Shown here: positions 1-12,153 of the stretch, piece after piece
How the letters are laid out: the number at the start of each line of letters is the position of its first letter
How positions within the stretch are numbered: position 1 is the stretch's first letter
Assembly (NCBI GenBank): GCA_000507305.1
Contig: DF240216.1
Span: 61,736-125,735, forward strand
Source of the DNA: Breviolum minutum Mf 1.05b.01
Taxonomy: Eukaryota; Sar; Dinophyceae; Suessiales; Symbiodiniaceae
Direction of reading: 5' to 3'
DNA length: 64,000 nucleotides
Translations under genes and position numbers: made by a program
The notes under the pieces: generated by a model
Database searches by the model: none
What the model was told of the DNA's origin: nothing
What the model saw: only the letters and a program-made list of their open reading frames with translations

Positions 1-1
1 G

Positions 2-166
2 GAGCTCTTGATCAGTCGGCTGATGGAAGGCAAGTCGACCAACTGGGATCGTGCGAAGCGCTGCGCTGAGCAACTGCGCTCTCCCGACTACACCACGCAG
101 CACTTCCATGAAACTCGCCCTAAACGAACGCAACCCCCCCGAAAACTTGAAGAGTGCGTGACATAG
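2..166 (+). CDS. Partial exon at window edge, unrecognised
   Basis: The reading frame is open from the first bases of the window to a TAG at 164-166 (54 codons). Its first 40 residues have a balanced, protein-like composition (for example LISRLMEGKSTNWDRAKRC). The last part is rich in Pro, Arg and Lys and may already be intron. I do not recognise the family. It may be an internal exon of the gene whose later exons are at 1.95-4.24 kb. Low-to-moderate confidence, because it rests only on frame and composition. Confidence 0.35.
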   Translation, partial: ELLISRLMEGKSTNWDRAKRCAEQLRSPDYTTQHFHETRPKRTQPPRKLEECVT

Positions 167-1949
167 CAGCTATTGCTTTTGAAAAATTGCAAAATAGACT
201 TTGGAAGATGTGTTTCCTTTGGGGAGGCCTTCCTGGCGTGTGCTGTGCGAATCTTTATGGGAGGTTGTAGCAGTGTAACCGTTATAAGCATGACCAAGAC
301 AGTAACAACTGAAATTCGTGTGCCTGTGAGGGGGAGACTTTGGGCGTGTACCTCTGATTTACGGAGAACTATAGCTATGACCCCTAGCCGCCATAGCCAC
401 GTGAGTCTTAGTGCTATTCAATCTGGAGCTGGACTTCTAGGCACGCACTGTGCAACCCAATTTGACTCCAGACTTCGCAACCATCATCTCAACAAACCAC
501 TTTTCCTTACCAATGCTTGCCCCGTTGCAAGGACGACATCACACATGCTTTTCCAGAGCTCCGCTTGTATTGCGTCGAGACGGAAGAGGAGATTGATTTT
601 TCCAAATCAGCAGCTCGAAAGAAGTTTTTGTGTAGCATGATGATGCCCTGAAGGCAGAAAGAAGTGGAACTATGTATAAAGATGATACACTTGCAAATGT
701 TTCACACATACTCTATATCATTATTTATATATATATATATATATAAATATGTATGTATCTGGTGGGTAGCATTTTGGGAGGCATCCACGGCAAACCACGC
801 AATTTTGTTGGATGCCAAATCCTCCGACTTTCCACAGGTCTCAGCTGGCATGACGAGCACTTCGGCTGGTCGCTCCACCTTCGAGGAGTACCAACGTGGG
901 AACCTGAAGTCATGAAACCTTCCTTGAATATATCCGGACTCCGGGGATAATGTGTTGAGCCGATTCTAAAAATCCAGCTGCGGGTGGCCGCAAAGCCGTG
1001 TTTCCAATGCAACCAGCCATTTAGCCGCTCCGACGGCTCTGAGGTACCATTGGAGCGATGTTTTGCATTTTTTGGCTCATGCCACTCAGCTGTGAAATTT
1101 CCCGGTTCTGAAAGGTCACAGCAACTTGGAAATACGTTGAAGATTTTGAATGGAACATGAGCACTTCATGCATGTTTTGCTTGTATACTCACTTTTTAGA
1201 TACTGCTTGTCGTTTTTCCCATGTCAAAATCTGTTCAGGCGGTTGCACTTGGATGGAAAGGAGTGCTTTTGCTTTGGACTGAACAAGAACTGGCAACCGC
1301 AGCATGACCAGAAGATAGGTGGATGGATAGACTAGGCCCAGCATGCAGCGCATGCAGTGGAGGGAAACAAATTGTGCTAGTACAGGATGATCAACCACTT
1401 GGATACGATAGTCGACATCAACCTTCGTGATGGGATACAAGGCTACAGGCGGATGACAAGATTTCAAAGTCTACATGCTGTCTAGAGACTCAAAAAGGTG
1501 TCGCCCGAGTTTGAGCCAAGCATTGCTGAGCGTTTACTTTACATTCTAGTTGCTCTAGCTCGAAACATGAATTTGATGGCTTCGGGGTCGCATCTTCCAA
1601 ACTCCAAGTCACACCAAGGAAAACCGAGGAAGACTTCCAGCAGATCAATGGCACCTTTGCTGACGTTGCGACACAGGGCACAACATCACTTTCGAATTCA
1701 AAACTTCCAGATCCTGAGGTATAGAGAGTCAGGAGCTGAAAGCGGAGTACAAAAAGAGGAAGGCGTCAAAGAGCTTGGAAAGCACACGAGTTGACACGTC
1801 ATGATCTAGTTTCAAACCATGCCAAAACTGCTGATGTTGGGCTTGAAAGGTTAACTTTGCTTAAGGCTTGCTATTGTATTGTTTTTCACAGGCAGAGGCT
1901 TTTTCTGGAATGTATAATTGTCATGTGAGACATGAGTCGTGTTTTCCAG
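167..1949. other. Stretch with no gene I can support
   Basis: Short frames occur here but none has convincing composition or family likeness. It contains a TA dinucleotide run near 725-748 and a TTTTGGCTCA word at about 1071-1080 that resembles part of the dinoflagellate spliced leader. It is probably introns of the flanking gene. Confidence 0.4.
725..748. repeat. TA dinucleotide microsatellite
   Basis: About ten alternating TA units interrupted only at the edges. Similar short TA runs occur at about 5788-5804 and, imperfectly, near 10896-10920. No coding potential. Confidence 0.9.
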
Positions 1950-4244
1950 GCCTTTTATGAGAACGCGAACTGGGATGGACTGGAGAAGCTCATGATGGGA
2001 GCAGGTATTTTGAAGGAGGGCGAGCCACATGATCCTGACAGGACCGAGTCAACAACTGACAATGCTACGACAAGTCTGTGGGGTAGATTTTGGCTCTTTT
2101 TGGCTCGTCAGAAATCAGTCAGAGTTCCACGGCAGGACCTTGGCCATGTTGGTGCTCATGAGCATCCACGACCTCATGAAGTTGGACAAGTTGCGACCGA
2201 CTTGTAGCGTCAAAGATTTCAATGGTTACAAGAAGGGTGAACAGATCCTTGGACACCATCAGACAGAATGCAGATCCAAGATTTATACGACTTTACAACA
2301 AGTAAAATTGGGAAGAGAGTGGGAGAGAGATATGATTTACAGACAAGAAAGGTGAAGAAGGAAATGTAGTAACTTTCTTTGTGAGCGATTCCATTGACTT
2401 GAAAGATAGCAATGGAGATTTCAGATGTGGAATCTGACAGGTCGCAGTTTGTGTCGACACACCAAGGATCGGGGATCATGACATTGCTTTGAGTGTCTCG
2501 GCTCCACTACGTAGTGCAACGTAGCGCCTCGTAGCATTTTCAGAACGCCAATCATTGCCTCAGGTTATGTGTTGGAGCATTTTCAGAAGGCATTGCCATC
2601 GTTTGCTGGGCTCTCGAAGAGTCAGCAGGACAGCATTCGATTTACGCATTGCCACTTGGACTAAGAAACTGTGAACCTCAGCAAGGTTCAACGCAAAGTT
2701 CATGAAGTTCCAATTCCCCTAGGATCTCTTAACACATTTTGTTTGTTTCAAAGGCAGGTAGCCTGCTCCTTACCCAGTTCGTTTTTTGTTTTTTGATAAG
2801 TTCATGTTTGCTACATTTGCATCTCTGTATATCTTTGTTGCCATTGCTGTTCAGATGAATGCTGCTCACAGAACACCCTGCCCTACTGCTTTGCCCCGTG
2901 CTGAGGCAAGATGGATTACAACATGGGCTGGTTGGCCACGTGGATTCATTTCAGTTGGGAGAAAGCTGGCCCTGAGGAAGGGAACATAGGGGAGCACAGC
3001 ATATCGGGTCGAAAAAGTGGATCAGATAGAGAGCCACGTCTATAACTGCGAAGAAACAGCATTCTTTGCCAAACGAAAGATGTTTGCAAGGCAAGGCTTC
3101 TTTCGCTACAAAAGTTACCAAGGTTCAAGCAGAAGCACCACCAGGGATCCTCTTCGGTGCTTTGCGAAAAGCCATCAGAGGAGGCATCACATTTCCAGAG
3201 CATCGCAAGAAGTTCATGTGTGACTATGTGCAAGCATGCATGACCTGCTTCACCAATGAGCTGCTCCACCAATGAGCCTAAGACTCTGACAGAATTATTT
3301 CAGGAAGTGATTTGACTTTTGCTTTTTGACTATCAAAATCTGGTGATCCATGTCGATCGTCGATGTCAATCATGTAACTGCCAGGAATGACCAGGAAAAC
3401 ACAAGCTCAAGACGTGGCGTTCTATTTCGTCCATTGGTGTCTTGGAGTCACGAACGGAAAATGAAAACATGAAAACCCAGATGCTTGTTGAGCTTAATTG
3501 TAGCTCAAACTCGAAGACAAACTGCCAAAACCACGTCAACAAAAAAATCACCAGGTTTGCTGACTTGGCTGGTGCAGAACCTTTCCCCATGCAGGGCTGC
3601 GAAAAGTTTGTTTTAAAGCCTCTCGGATTCGATGCCGCGTCGATTTTGTCGAGCTCCCTTTGGTGATTCCATGATGATTCCATGACGCAAAGTCACCTTT
3701 TGACTCGTAGTCATTTAACTCGTTTTTCCAGCCTTGTTTTCCCATGATCTCATTCCTGTTGCCTTTGAGGTTTCCCCTGCCAGTGCTTACCAATTTTATA
3801 GACGCTTGGCTTCAATACTTTTCAAAGGACAACGACATGGTTTTTGAATGCTTTTAATAGCCAATCCAGACATGCAATAGGTGTCTACTAGAGGCTTGTG
3901 AATGGTAGAGCATAGTGAGCATTCAGCTATCAGACGTTGGCAGCTTGTGCTGAAAGGCTGGATTGATGCAATTGACCTCAGAGAAGGGAGAACAAAATAT
4001 GAAAACCTCCTAGTAAGATTGGTAACTAGGAAACTGTAGGTCCTTACAGAGCAAGGTTTTTGCAGGTGCTCCACTGGACGGTGCACAGTCTTGGAAGCAT
4101 TGCTTCACCAAGGATTCTTTCCCTGTGGTGTGGAATCTTGGTCCCAAGACCGAGACCCAAGTGTACGAGGACTTGCAAGCCATCATTGGTCATCATTCTA
4201 TTTTCTCAGTTTGCATCTCCAAATATATCCAACCCTTGAGGTGA
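1950..4244 (+). CDS. Multi-exon gene, product unrecognised (3' part)
   Basis: At least five exon-like segments follow AG acceptors. They start at 1950 (AFYENANWDGLEKLMMGAG), 2125 (FHGRTLAMLVLMSIHDLMK), near 2590, 3123 (ends in TGA at 3275; contains ITFPEHRKKFMCDYVQACM) and 4066 (ends in TGA at 4244; contains KTETQVYEDLQAIIG). A further short one near 3555 reads FADLAGAEPFPMQG. Codon choice and composition change sharply at each AG, as expected of exons. The His-Asp pair in the 2125 exon recalls metal-binding HD folds, but that is too little to name a function. The 4066 exon is the last before the start codon at 4340, so it is probably the 3' end of this gene. Joins between exons were not resolved. 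Confidence 0.45.
2084..2107 (+). other. Tandem spliced-leader-like relic
   Basis: The sequence reads GTAG-ATTTTGGCTC followed directly by a second TTTTGGCTC. The dinoflagellate spliced leader ends in GTAGCCATTTTGGCTCAAG. Two adjacent degenerate copies are what repeated rounds of reinsertion of spliced mRNA would leave. It could also be chance in a T-rich region. Confidence 0.4.
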
Positions 4245-4313
4245 CATAAAAGGAGCATATGATATCATATGAATGATATGCGATATATAGAACATGATAA
4301 AACACCGCCGTGG

Positions 4314-4332
4314 TATAGCTATTTTGGCTCAG
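4314..4332 (+). other. Spliced-leader relic upstream of a start codon
   Basis: TAGCTATTTTGGCTCAG differs from the corresponding part of the dinoflagellate spliced leader (TAGCCATTTTGGCTCAAG) by one substitution and one missing A. It ends eight bases before the ATG at 4340. Such relics mark genes that passed through a trans-spliced mRNA stage and were re-inserted in the genome (the recycling model of Slamovits and Keeling). The closing CAG could also serve as the trans-splice acceptor. Confidence 0.65.
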
Positions 4333-4339
4333 AGCAAAC

Positions 4340-7300
4340 ATGACGGAGGGCCCCTTGAGTCGGGTCATTCTTCCAACTGGGCAGGTTGACTGGGAGGCAT
4401 TTCACGAACTTGTGAGGGACAAGGACTTCTTGGTCTACGATCCACCCCAGCTACTTGGAAGATATCAAGAAATAAGAAATGTCTTAAAATGGAGTAGAAT
4501 AGATTAGCTTCTAGTGTGATGCTTCTACTTTGACACTTTGATTGCAGTGATTCCGGCCCTCCTATCCCGTTCGATAGCTTAGTTTTACGCGTTCTGTCGA
4601 TGCGATCTTACCACGTCCTCAGGAAGAAGCGCAGCTTTTTCACATGCAGCAATATCAATCTCTTCACTCCCAGATCGCCTTATGGCGTTGGTTTTCCCTG
4701 CTGTTTGGCTGAATCCATACGATCTTGCATGCGCCATCTTTATGATGTGCAAGACGCCACTTGGGCTGCAAATACGTGCAACCAAATAACCACGGCATCT
4801 CAAGACATTCCACAACCAATGGCCACACTTGGCGCCACTGGCCCTGTCAGAAGCATGATGGAAACTATCAAAATGCTTGGTGGTTTGATCCGTCACGGTA
4901 CCTCCAGTCGATTACAGTGGATTTTGAAGATGTGCGAAGGGCATAGATCATAGAATATGGATAAACGATGATATATGGATACAAATGGAAACAAATGGTT
5001 GTATGATGTATACCAATGGTATCCGCTCCCCTCCCACAAACGTGGACCGGAGGCTTACATCTCCAAACCCGACGAGTGGTTCTTGAAAATGATGGAGCCA
5101 CCTGCTGAAGGCGTGACGGTCCTTTGAGGCTTTCTCGATGGAATTTGTCCTGGTTTCATCAAAAAGTGCGAAAAAGTTGTTTTTGTTGATGAGCAAACAT
5201 GACATGTTGATTTTGTTGGGAAATGTGTCAGAATGTAACAGAAACATTGTTTGTTTGCCAGGCAACTTTTGTCCAGAAATCCTCCGGGGAGTTTTATGGA
5301 TGCAGGACTACGGCTGTAGCACTACAGCAACTACAGTGTGAAGATGCGATTTTTGGAAGCAATTTTTGTTGGTTGCCAAACTTGGAGGACAACATTGCCA
5401 ACGAAACCCTTTTGTCCTTGGAGTCTGCCCATTGGGCCCCTTGGGACTCGAAGTGGGCAGGTGGGAATTGGGGAGCCCGAAATTCACGAAGATACTCAAA
5501 TTGTAATCTCCAATTGGTTTTTCCGTTGTTCCCGTTGGAAGACGCAGGTGTTGGCGTGAAGCACATTCTCCACAACTGGACGAGAGGTTCAAGCCTATGG
5601 GGCACTGTGTCACTTGGCGAAAGTGATGCGGATGTAGTGTTTGCAAGTGTGAAAACTGTTGTTGTGAAAATGTTTCAACCCTCCATTGTTCAGCACACGG
5701 GAGCGCCCTGTAGCCAGGCTTACTCGCGTTCATGACACTTGGCCCTTATTTGTGTCAATGTTTATGTGTTTTTTTCATGTATATTTACATATATATATAT
5801 ATATTGTTTTTTACATATTATGTATCTATATTTACGCAGATAATAGATACATTATTTTGCTTTATTAATTTGGTTCATTTGCTGTTCATTGATTTGTCCA
5901 AAAAAGTGCGTGCCGTGAGGAAAGGATGTGGCCTTGTTTCCAACTGTCACCAGACTGGCAATGGGTGGCCTTGGATGTGGACAATTGGATCTACATCCTC
6001 CAAGCTGAAGACAAGCTCGTCGATGTCAAAGGCAATCCAGTTCCCTTCGTGCCCGGTGTCTTGGAGTGAATCGAATCCGTTTGACCACAGATCTTTGAGT
6101 CATCTTGAATCAACTTTTCCAATTTCGAAGAGATAAGCCGAGAAGCAAACTCATCAGAATCAGTTGGTATATCAGGTTTTTGTTTTAGTGATATTATAGT
6201 GACATAAGATGATCATGAACTTCATGAACCCGTTGGCCCAGTGGTGAAGATTCTGTGATGATAGCGGCACAGAGATTAAGACATGAATGGAAAACGTATC
6301 CCTCACTGATCGAAGTGGAATGTAAGATATGTATAGATATGTAAAATTCGCGTCGCATGGCACGAAGAAAAGTCATATGAATTCCTTTCCAATTTCACCT
6401 CAAGGAGACGATTTCCTGCGAGTCACTTGGAATGACAGAGACCCAAAAAAGGGACTCTACTACCAATACCTTGTGCGAAGAGTTGCTCGGAAGGAGAATT
6501 TTGTTGCCGATGTTGGGTGGATTTCTGTGGAACATCGGCGAAGATGATGCACCCACAATGAGAGGATGCAATGGAAATGCAATCGAAATGCATGGAAATT
6601 CCCCAAGGATTTCCCTAGGTCCTAGGTCAAAGAAGAAGAGTTCGAATTACCACAGCTCTGGATCAGAATCTATGTACCTGGACCCTCCAAGGGGTGCCCA
6701 GTGGATGGTAAGGGGTGCTATGAGGCAACCCCTTAGGGTTCAAACACCACCCCTTGGAGGGTGCTGGTATTTGTTCGTCGCATTTGAAAAAGTATTTTTG
6801 TGTATTTACATATGATATAGTATGAGTTTTGTAGCAGAAAGAGACCATGTTTTCCCACTTGTCTCTCGTTTTTTCAGTTTTTGTCGTTTTGCTTTTTCCA
6901 GGACGAAAATGGAAAGCTGCAGAAGGTCCAACCTGCCTTCGACGAGCTGCTGGACCGAGCAACCAGACCCACGGTCCAAGGCGCAAAGGGCGACACAGGG
7001 GACACCATGGCCAGTTTGGCCGGGAGAAGTAGGCAGTGTCAGAAGTGATTTGGAGTGATGGATGATGTGTTGTTTTTTTTGCGAGGTGTTTGTTGCAACC
7101 TCTTTCTTTGCAACATTTCAGATGAAGAGACTCGTCCAAAAGAAGTGTGTCCAATGCGCTCAATGATCCGATGTTGCTCATTGCATCTCATTGCACACAT
7201 GACTTGCAGATTGCACCGAGGACTACGGCTCAGCATACGACAGCATCGATGATCACCAACTGCTAGTCCCAGGTCCAGAGGTTGAGCCACTGGGAAGAAG

Positions 7301-8988
7301 TAGAGATTTTTCCAGAGCAAAGACATTTCAAAAATGTTCATATATTTTCATGATCATCCCATGATATTTCATACCTGATTTTGATATGATTTATATCGTG
7401 TTCAATGAAGACTCCTCTCCATTGGCCGTTGCATTCATATTTGATTGTGATCCCGGAGTCATCCGGCAAAGATGCTCGAAGCTTGTGTCGTTTTCCCAGG
7501 ATATGGCACCCATGGAAAGAAGGAGATGGCAAAGATGCGATGCCGCCCAGCGACAATGTCATGACAAGCTTGCTTAGACAATGATTTGCCACTGTGTGGC
7601 GCACGTCATTTGTATTCATTTGTGGCGCACGTCATTTGTGGCGCACGTCATTGGCTTCCCTGTACAGCCAGTTTTTCATTTACGGGGAGAGTCAACATTA
7701 CTGTAACTAGGTTTGGAAGCGAGTTCATCCCAAATGGGATCCTCCAGCTCCATTTGTGTAGCTGGATGGCCGCAAGTTTTGAATGCAAAAATAGCTGGAC
7801 GTGTGTTGCGGTGGATGCACAGTTACCATGGTCCAAGTAGTCAAGCAGAGAACTTCAACATTCAACAAACTTCTGCGAGTGAAACCCGTGCAGCTCCACA
7901 GGACTACTTGGAGTGGCGTTGGAACCGGATGGATCCCACCTTGGGTCCCGTCCCCACCGACCCCTTCACCGTGGCCAAGATGCGTCCCTGGGCTCGCGAA
8001 AGTGCACCATGGTGGACGTGATGGACGTGACGTTGGATGAATGACTGATAATGACTGTCCGTGCCGTTGTGCTCCTTTTTTTCCGAGGTCTCGTGGTGAT
8101 GAGCCAAGGCGATCCGATGGAAGTCCTGCGGAGCTTCAGCACTTTGGCATGCCTAAAAAGTCGATAAAAAGATGTGAATCGAATCGACAAAAATCGACTG
8201 CTGCTGTGCGTGGCATCTATACCAAGGTGACCTGCCCGTGCGAGATCAAGAGATGCTCGCGGAGGAGTTGTCGCTGACAGGCAGGAGATATGGATCGAAA
8301 TGATGCATCAAGTGAATATATCGCTCAGAGAAATAAAAAGACTCATAGAATACAGAAAAAATCATCAGTTCTGGATCCTTGTCGTTGGCTCTATATCACA
8401 CGCAGCACGTCTCTCGGTCGTTCAAACCTGTTCTTTTCACATAGCTGTCAATCACTTGTGAGTTCAGCCTATTTTGGCCTCAATATTCAATGAAGGCTGC
8501 CAAGATCAAGCCTTTTCACAGATGATGCAGCAAAGACTGAGACTTGAATTGAAGGAAACCATGGACAACGTTGAAATGAGATTTAAGTGATTAAGTGAAA
8601 ATGTCTCTGAAACACATGAAATATATAACCATTCTTGAACTTGGCAAATGCAAGACCCTTGATCCGAGGAAAGGTCCAGCAATCCTGCTGTACTATGGTC
8701 CAGCCTTGATGCAGAAGGCTCTGAGCACTGTTTTTCGTGAAAGCAAAGAATTTTTGAGAATTCTGCACAAATTGTGGGTTATTTGTCTTTATATGCGATA
8801 AAACGCGCACAAATCCGCATTCAGAGACAGAGAGAGAGAGATTCGACATCAAGACATTTGGTTCTGAAATCGAGCGTTTTGTTAAAAGTTCACTTCAAAT
8901 TGAGGCAGGATCGGCAGATCCCTACAACACGATGCGTATCATAGCGGAATCTTGGTATGAGGTGCATTTGTCCAAGGTCTTCCTCTGA
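4340..8988 (+). CDS. Multi-exon gene, product unrecognised
   Basis: The start is the ATG at 4340 (MTEGPLSRVILPTGQVDWEA), just after the spliced-leader relic. Exon 1 ends near 4468 with a GA donor. Further exon-like segments are about 4623-4702, 4754-4940 (has NAWWFDPSRYLQSITVDFED), 4980-5127 (WYPLPSHKRGPEAYISKPDE), 5262-5337, 5926-6069 (WQWVALDVDNWIYILQAEDK), 6405-6494 (DDFLRVTWNDRDPKKGLYY), 6902-7048, 7845-8021 (WNRMDPTLGPVPTDPFTVAK), 8087-8166 and 8854-8988 (RIIAESWYEVHLSKVF). All are on the + strand, each follows an AG and each runs into a stop soon after its likely donor. Trp, Tyr and acidic residues are frequent. I do not recognise the family, and the region could hold more than one gene. 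Confidence 0.5.
6683..6761. repeat. Nested inverted repeat (hairpin)
   Basis: CCCTCCAAGGGGTG at 6683-6696 is matched perfectly by CACCCCTTGGAGGG at 6748-6761. Inside it TAAGGGGT (about 6709) pairs with ACCCCTTA (about 6729-6736). The arms form a two-step hairpin of about 79 bases. It lies between exons of the unrecognised gene, so it is probably intronic. It could be a small foldback element or a structured intron segment. Confidence 0.8.
7595..7652. repeat. Three copies of a 16-bp unit
   Basis: The unit TGTGGCGCACGTCATT occurs at 7595-7610, 7621-7636 and 7637-7652. The last two are in direct tandem. It lies between exons and has no coding sense. Confidence 0.85.
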
Positions 8989-10687
8989 CAATGGAGACTT
9001 TGAACACATGTCGAGCTTGCCAGAGTCCATGGCTTTCCTGCGTCAAAAATGTTGGAATGGACATTTGTGGCTTGTACGATCTTGTATGTTTCTTGCATTT
9101 TGGAAGCAAAATAACAGTAAGCCATTAATCTTGCCAAGGAGATCTTTAGAACTGCTCGCCTGCTTTGGCCTTTGACGGAGGACAAGGAATGGGTAGGTAA
9201 GACCACTATTCTGCGTTTCTTGGCAATCAAAACTGCCCAGCTGTTGAGTGTGGCTGCATTGTTGAAAAAAGAATCATTCAATGATTCATGACTGCATTTG
9301 TGTATCCGAGTGTTCTTATAACAAAGCTGAGGTATCGACGCTCTAAAGGACCCCGGAGCAATGAAGCTGCGTGAAGCTGTACGACTTGCAGTCAGCGATT
9401 GGAGTGTGCAGCGGATGACAACTTTTGCAAAAAGACAGATCAAACTCTGAATTTAAAACAGAACAATTGGTAGCTTAAAAAAATCAATGACACTGATGGA
9501 TGATGGACTGATGGACATCGAAATGCTTGGCAAAGGTCCAAGAATTTTTAGAAAAAACAGTTCATCTCCGGATTGATTGACCGATTGACCGTGGCAGGAG
9601 CTTTCAGCCCAAGAAATCTTGGATAATTACTGCCAGGGGAAGTTGACTTACGTTATCCTACGGAACGGTGCATTTCTCAGGGAGGGGTTTGTGTTTGTTT
9701 TTTCCACATTTTATGTCACGGCATGTCGTAGCCAGAGCTTTCGAAGTCATGATGTTGATCAGTGGAAGTAGGTGAGGTAAAAGAGCCTGAAATTAAAGTT
9801 ACGAAATCTAAAGGAGAGGCTTCATGTGGAAAGCAGAACTAATACAAAAAGAATGAAGGAACAAGGCAGAACGTTGGCTGAACACACCGACTTGACAAAC
9901 ATCTTTCCTTTCTGCTTCTAGCGAGCTCGGCTGAAACAGCCTCACACCAAGGAGAAAAAGATGGACAAGTGAAGTCCTATTCTCCAGCGAAAGGAAAGCC
10001 CAAGGTGGAAAGCACAGGGAGCGAAAACCCTTTGCCAATTGATTTTGGGACATACCTGGCTGGACCTTTCTGTTTGTTGCTATCTTTTTTGGAAGCCCAT
10101 CGTACATCGATGATCAATGTCTACTGTAGGGTTGGAATTACGTGGAAATCGGAATCACTGAATAGACACCTTTGTTTGCTATTTACCTATTGCTTTCACC
10201 TGTTGCTCTCGAGCACTTCGCTTCCAAGTGACCTGTTGAACCCCTGGATGTCCAGTCAACCTGAAGGAACTGGACGGCTGCGTTCCGATCGAGCTGGATT
10301 TAGTTCGAGAACCTTGGCAATCTGGGGAATTAGAACATAGAGAACATGGCACTTTTGACATCCTTCACCATGTGTCTTTGTTTTCAACGAAGCATACAGT
10401 CATACAGTCTCTATTTTGAGACTTGAGTCAGTGAGATGGAGGACGAGGTTGGCAATTCTTGCAGTGTTGGGAAACTCGTGCTGCTTCTGGCTCCAGAGAT
10501 TCATCCTGCTCAATAGGCATTAGGTCTAAAAATGAAACGGGTTCGACAGCACCTGCACCACATAAAACCAGCTTTTCAGGCACATCATGCGACGACTCAT
10601 GATACTTCACCAGCAAAAAGAAGAAAGTGAGAAACACCTTCGTTTCTTTCTTTGATCTTCAACTGCCTCGCGTGGCTCCTGCCAGCC
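8989..10687. other. Stretch with no gene I can support
   Basis: Short open frames are present on both strands but none looks like an exon. It separates the last exon of the unrecognised gene from MAK16, so it holds an intergenic spacer and perhaps unseen small exons. A GA-rich run precedes it at about 8822-8840. Confidence 0.4.
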
Positions 10688-12153
10688 ATGCACAACGATG
10701 AAACCATTTGGGCCTGTTTGGGTGAGGGTTTTTGTTCCTTCAAAGTGAGATGGAAGACCCCGCCACAAGACTTTTGCTGCTCGTTATTGATTCGAAAACG
10801 GTTTCAAGAAAACATCGTGGAAGACATGCTGTTTTTTGATGTTTGCCATGAATCCGAAAAGATGAACTGATTGTATCATAATCATATTATACAATATATA
10901 TTTTTTTTATATACATATATTCTGTCTATATACACACTAGAACTCTTGTGTGCGGACATCACCATGATCCCTCAGCTTCCTGCAACCGAGGCAGGAACCA
11001 ATACAACGTGACAGGTCTTTGCAACAAAAACGCATGTCCGTTGGCAAACAGTCAGTATGCTACCATTATTGAGGAAGAAGGCATCAACTACCTCTACATG
11101 AAAACAGTGGAAAGAGCTCACTCACCCAAAAACTTGTGGGAAAGGGCAGCTTGGACATTCAACAACTTTGATGTTTTATTTCGAACTTCGAACCGTCTTT
11201 CAAAGCCCAAAGCGTTTTGATGACTTTTGATGACTCATTCATCCATTTAAGGGTTCACCTGGGCTCAGGTGAAATTGTCCAAGAATTACCTGCAAGCGTT
11301 GGAGCAGATCAATAAGCACCTCGAGTACTGGCCCGCTGCAGTGATCAATCGTTGCAAGCAACGACTTACCAAGATGAGACAGATGCTGATCAGGACCGAA
11401 TCCGCTGTCAAAAGGTTTATTGATTTTTTGTTGTACATCACACCGCACACCCAATCCCTTGATTCTGTATGTGTGTGTGACCGGTACATCCAGTACATCC
11501 GACTGAAAAAATGAGAAATTGATATAAATTGATACCAGTGATGCGGCGGTTCAGGATGCGAAAACTTGCAATGAAAGAAGGTCCGAAGTTGGTGCCCATC
11601 AAGAAGAAAACCGACAGACGAGAAGCCACGCGCGAACTGAAAGCTGAAACAGCTGCGAAGGTTGATTTGGCCATTGAGAGAGAACTTCTTGAAAGACTTA
11701 AGCAGGGCACCTATGGAGAAACTCCGCGTCCAAAAGAGTTCTTAAATAAAGACAGTTGTCATAATGCTTTGCGTTTCTATGTTTTAGCATGTTTTAGCGC
11801 ATTCTTTCAGCTGGAAGGAGCCCTTATGCTGCTTTTGGCTGCTTTTGTGACCTTAGGATATCTACAACTTCCCTAAGAAACAGTTTGACAGCGTGATGGA
11901 CAAGGATGCGGAGGAGCAAGAGGAACGAGAGCTACAGGAAGAAGATGAGAGCGATATGGAATTTGTGGAGGATTTGGGTGATGATGATGAGGAGTGGGAA
12001 AACGACTTAGATGACAAGGTGGAGGAAGTGGAGTTGGAGGGTGGCTTTGGAATGGATGATCTCGAGGATATGAGTGGACCTTCCAAGAAGAAGAGGCGAT
12101 CGAAGGGACCCAGAGTTGAAGTGGAGTACGAAGAAGAGATGGATGCCAGATGA
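10688..12153 (+). CDS. MAK16: MAK16-like 60S ribosome biogenesis protein
   Basis: MAK16 is a nucleolar RNA-binding protein needed to build the large ribosomal subunit. Five exons read 10688-10775, 10991-11145, 11269-11393, 11555-11717 and 11857-12153 (TGA). Phases agree at every join and the product is 275 residues, close to the roughly 300 of yeast and human proteins. It starts [19 protein letters not shown], matching the family's N-terminus. Exon 2 has [17 protein letters not shown] and the invariant YLYMKT-ERAH. Exon 3 has [13 protein letters not shown] and CKQRLT. Exon 4 has [12 protein letters not shown]. Exon 5 starts DIYNFP and ends in the typical acidic stretch followed by a basic KKKRRSKG patch. 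The family's first cysteine motif spans exons 1 and 2. Donors are GC, GC, GA and GA, with no GT at all, and every acceptor is AG followed by G. Translation is unambiguous, and only the exact base of each splice may shift by one or two. Confidence 0.95.

Noticed and set aside
11862..12086. Serine-rich minus-strand frame
   Set aside because: It is the complement of the acidic Glu/Asp codons in the last MAK16 exon.
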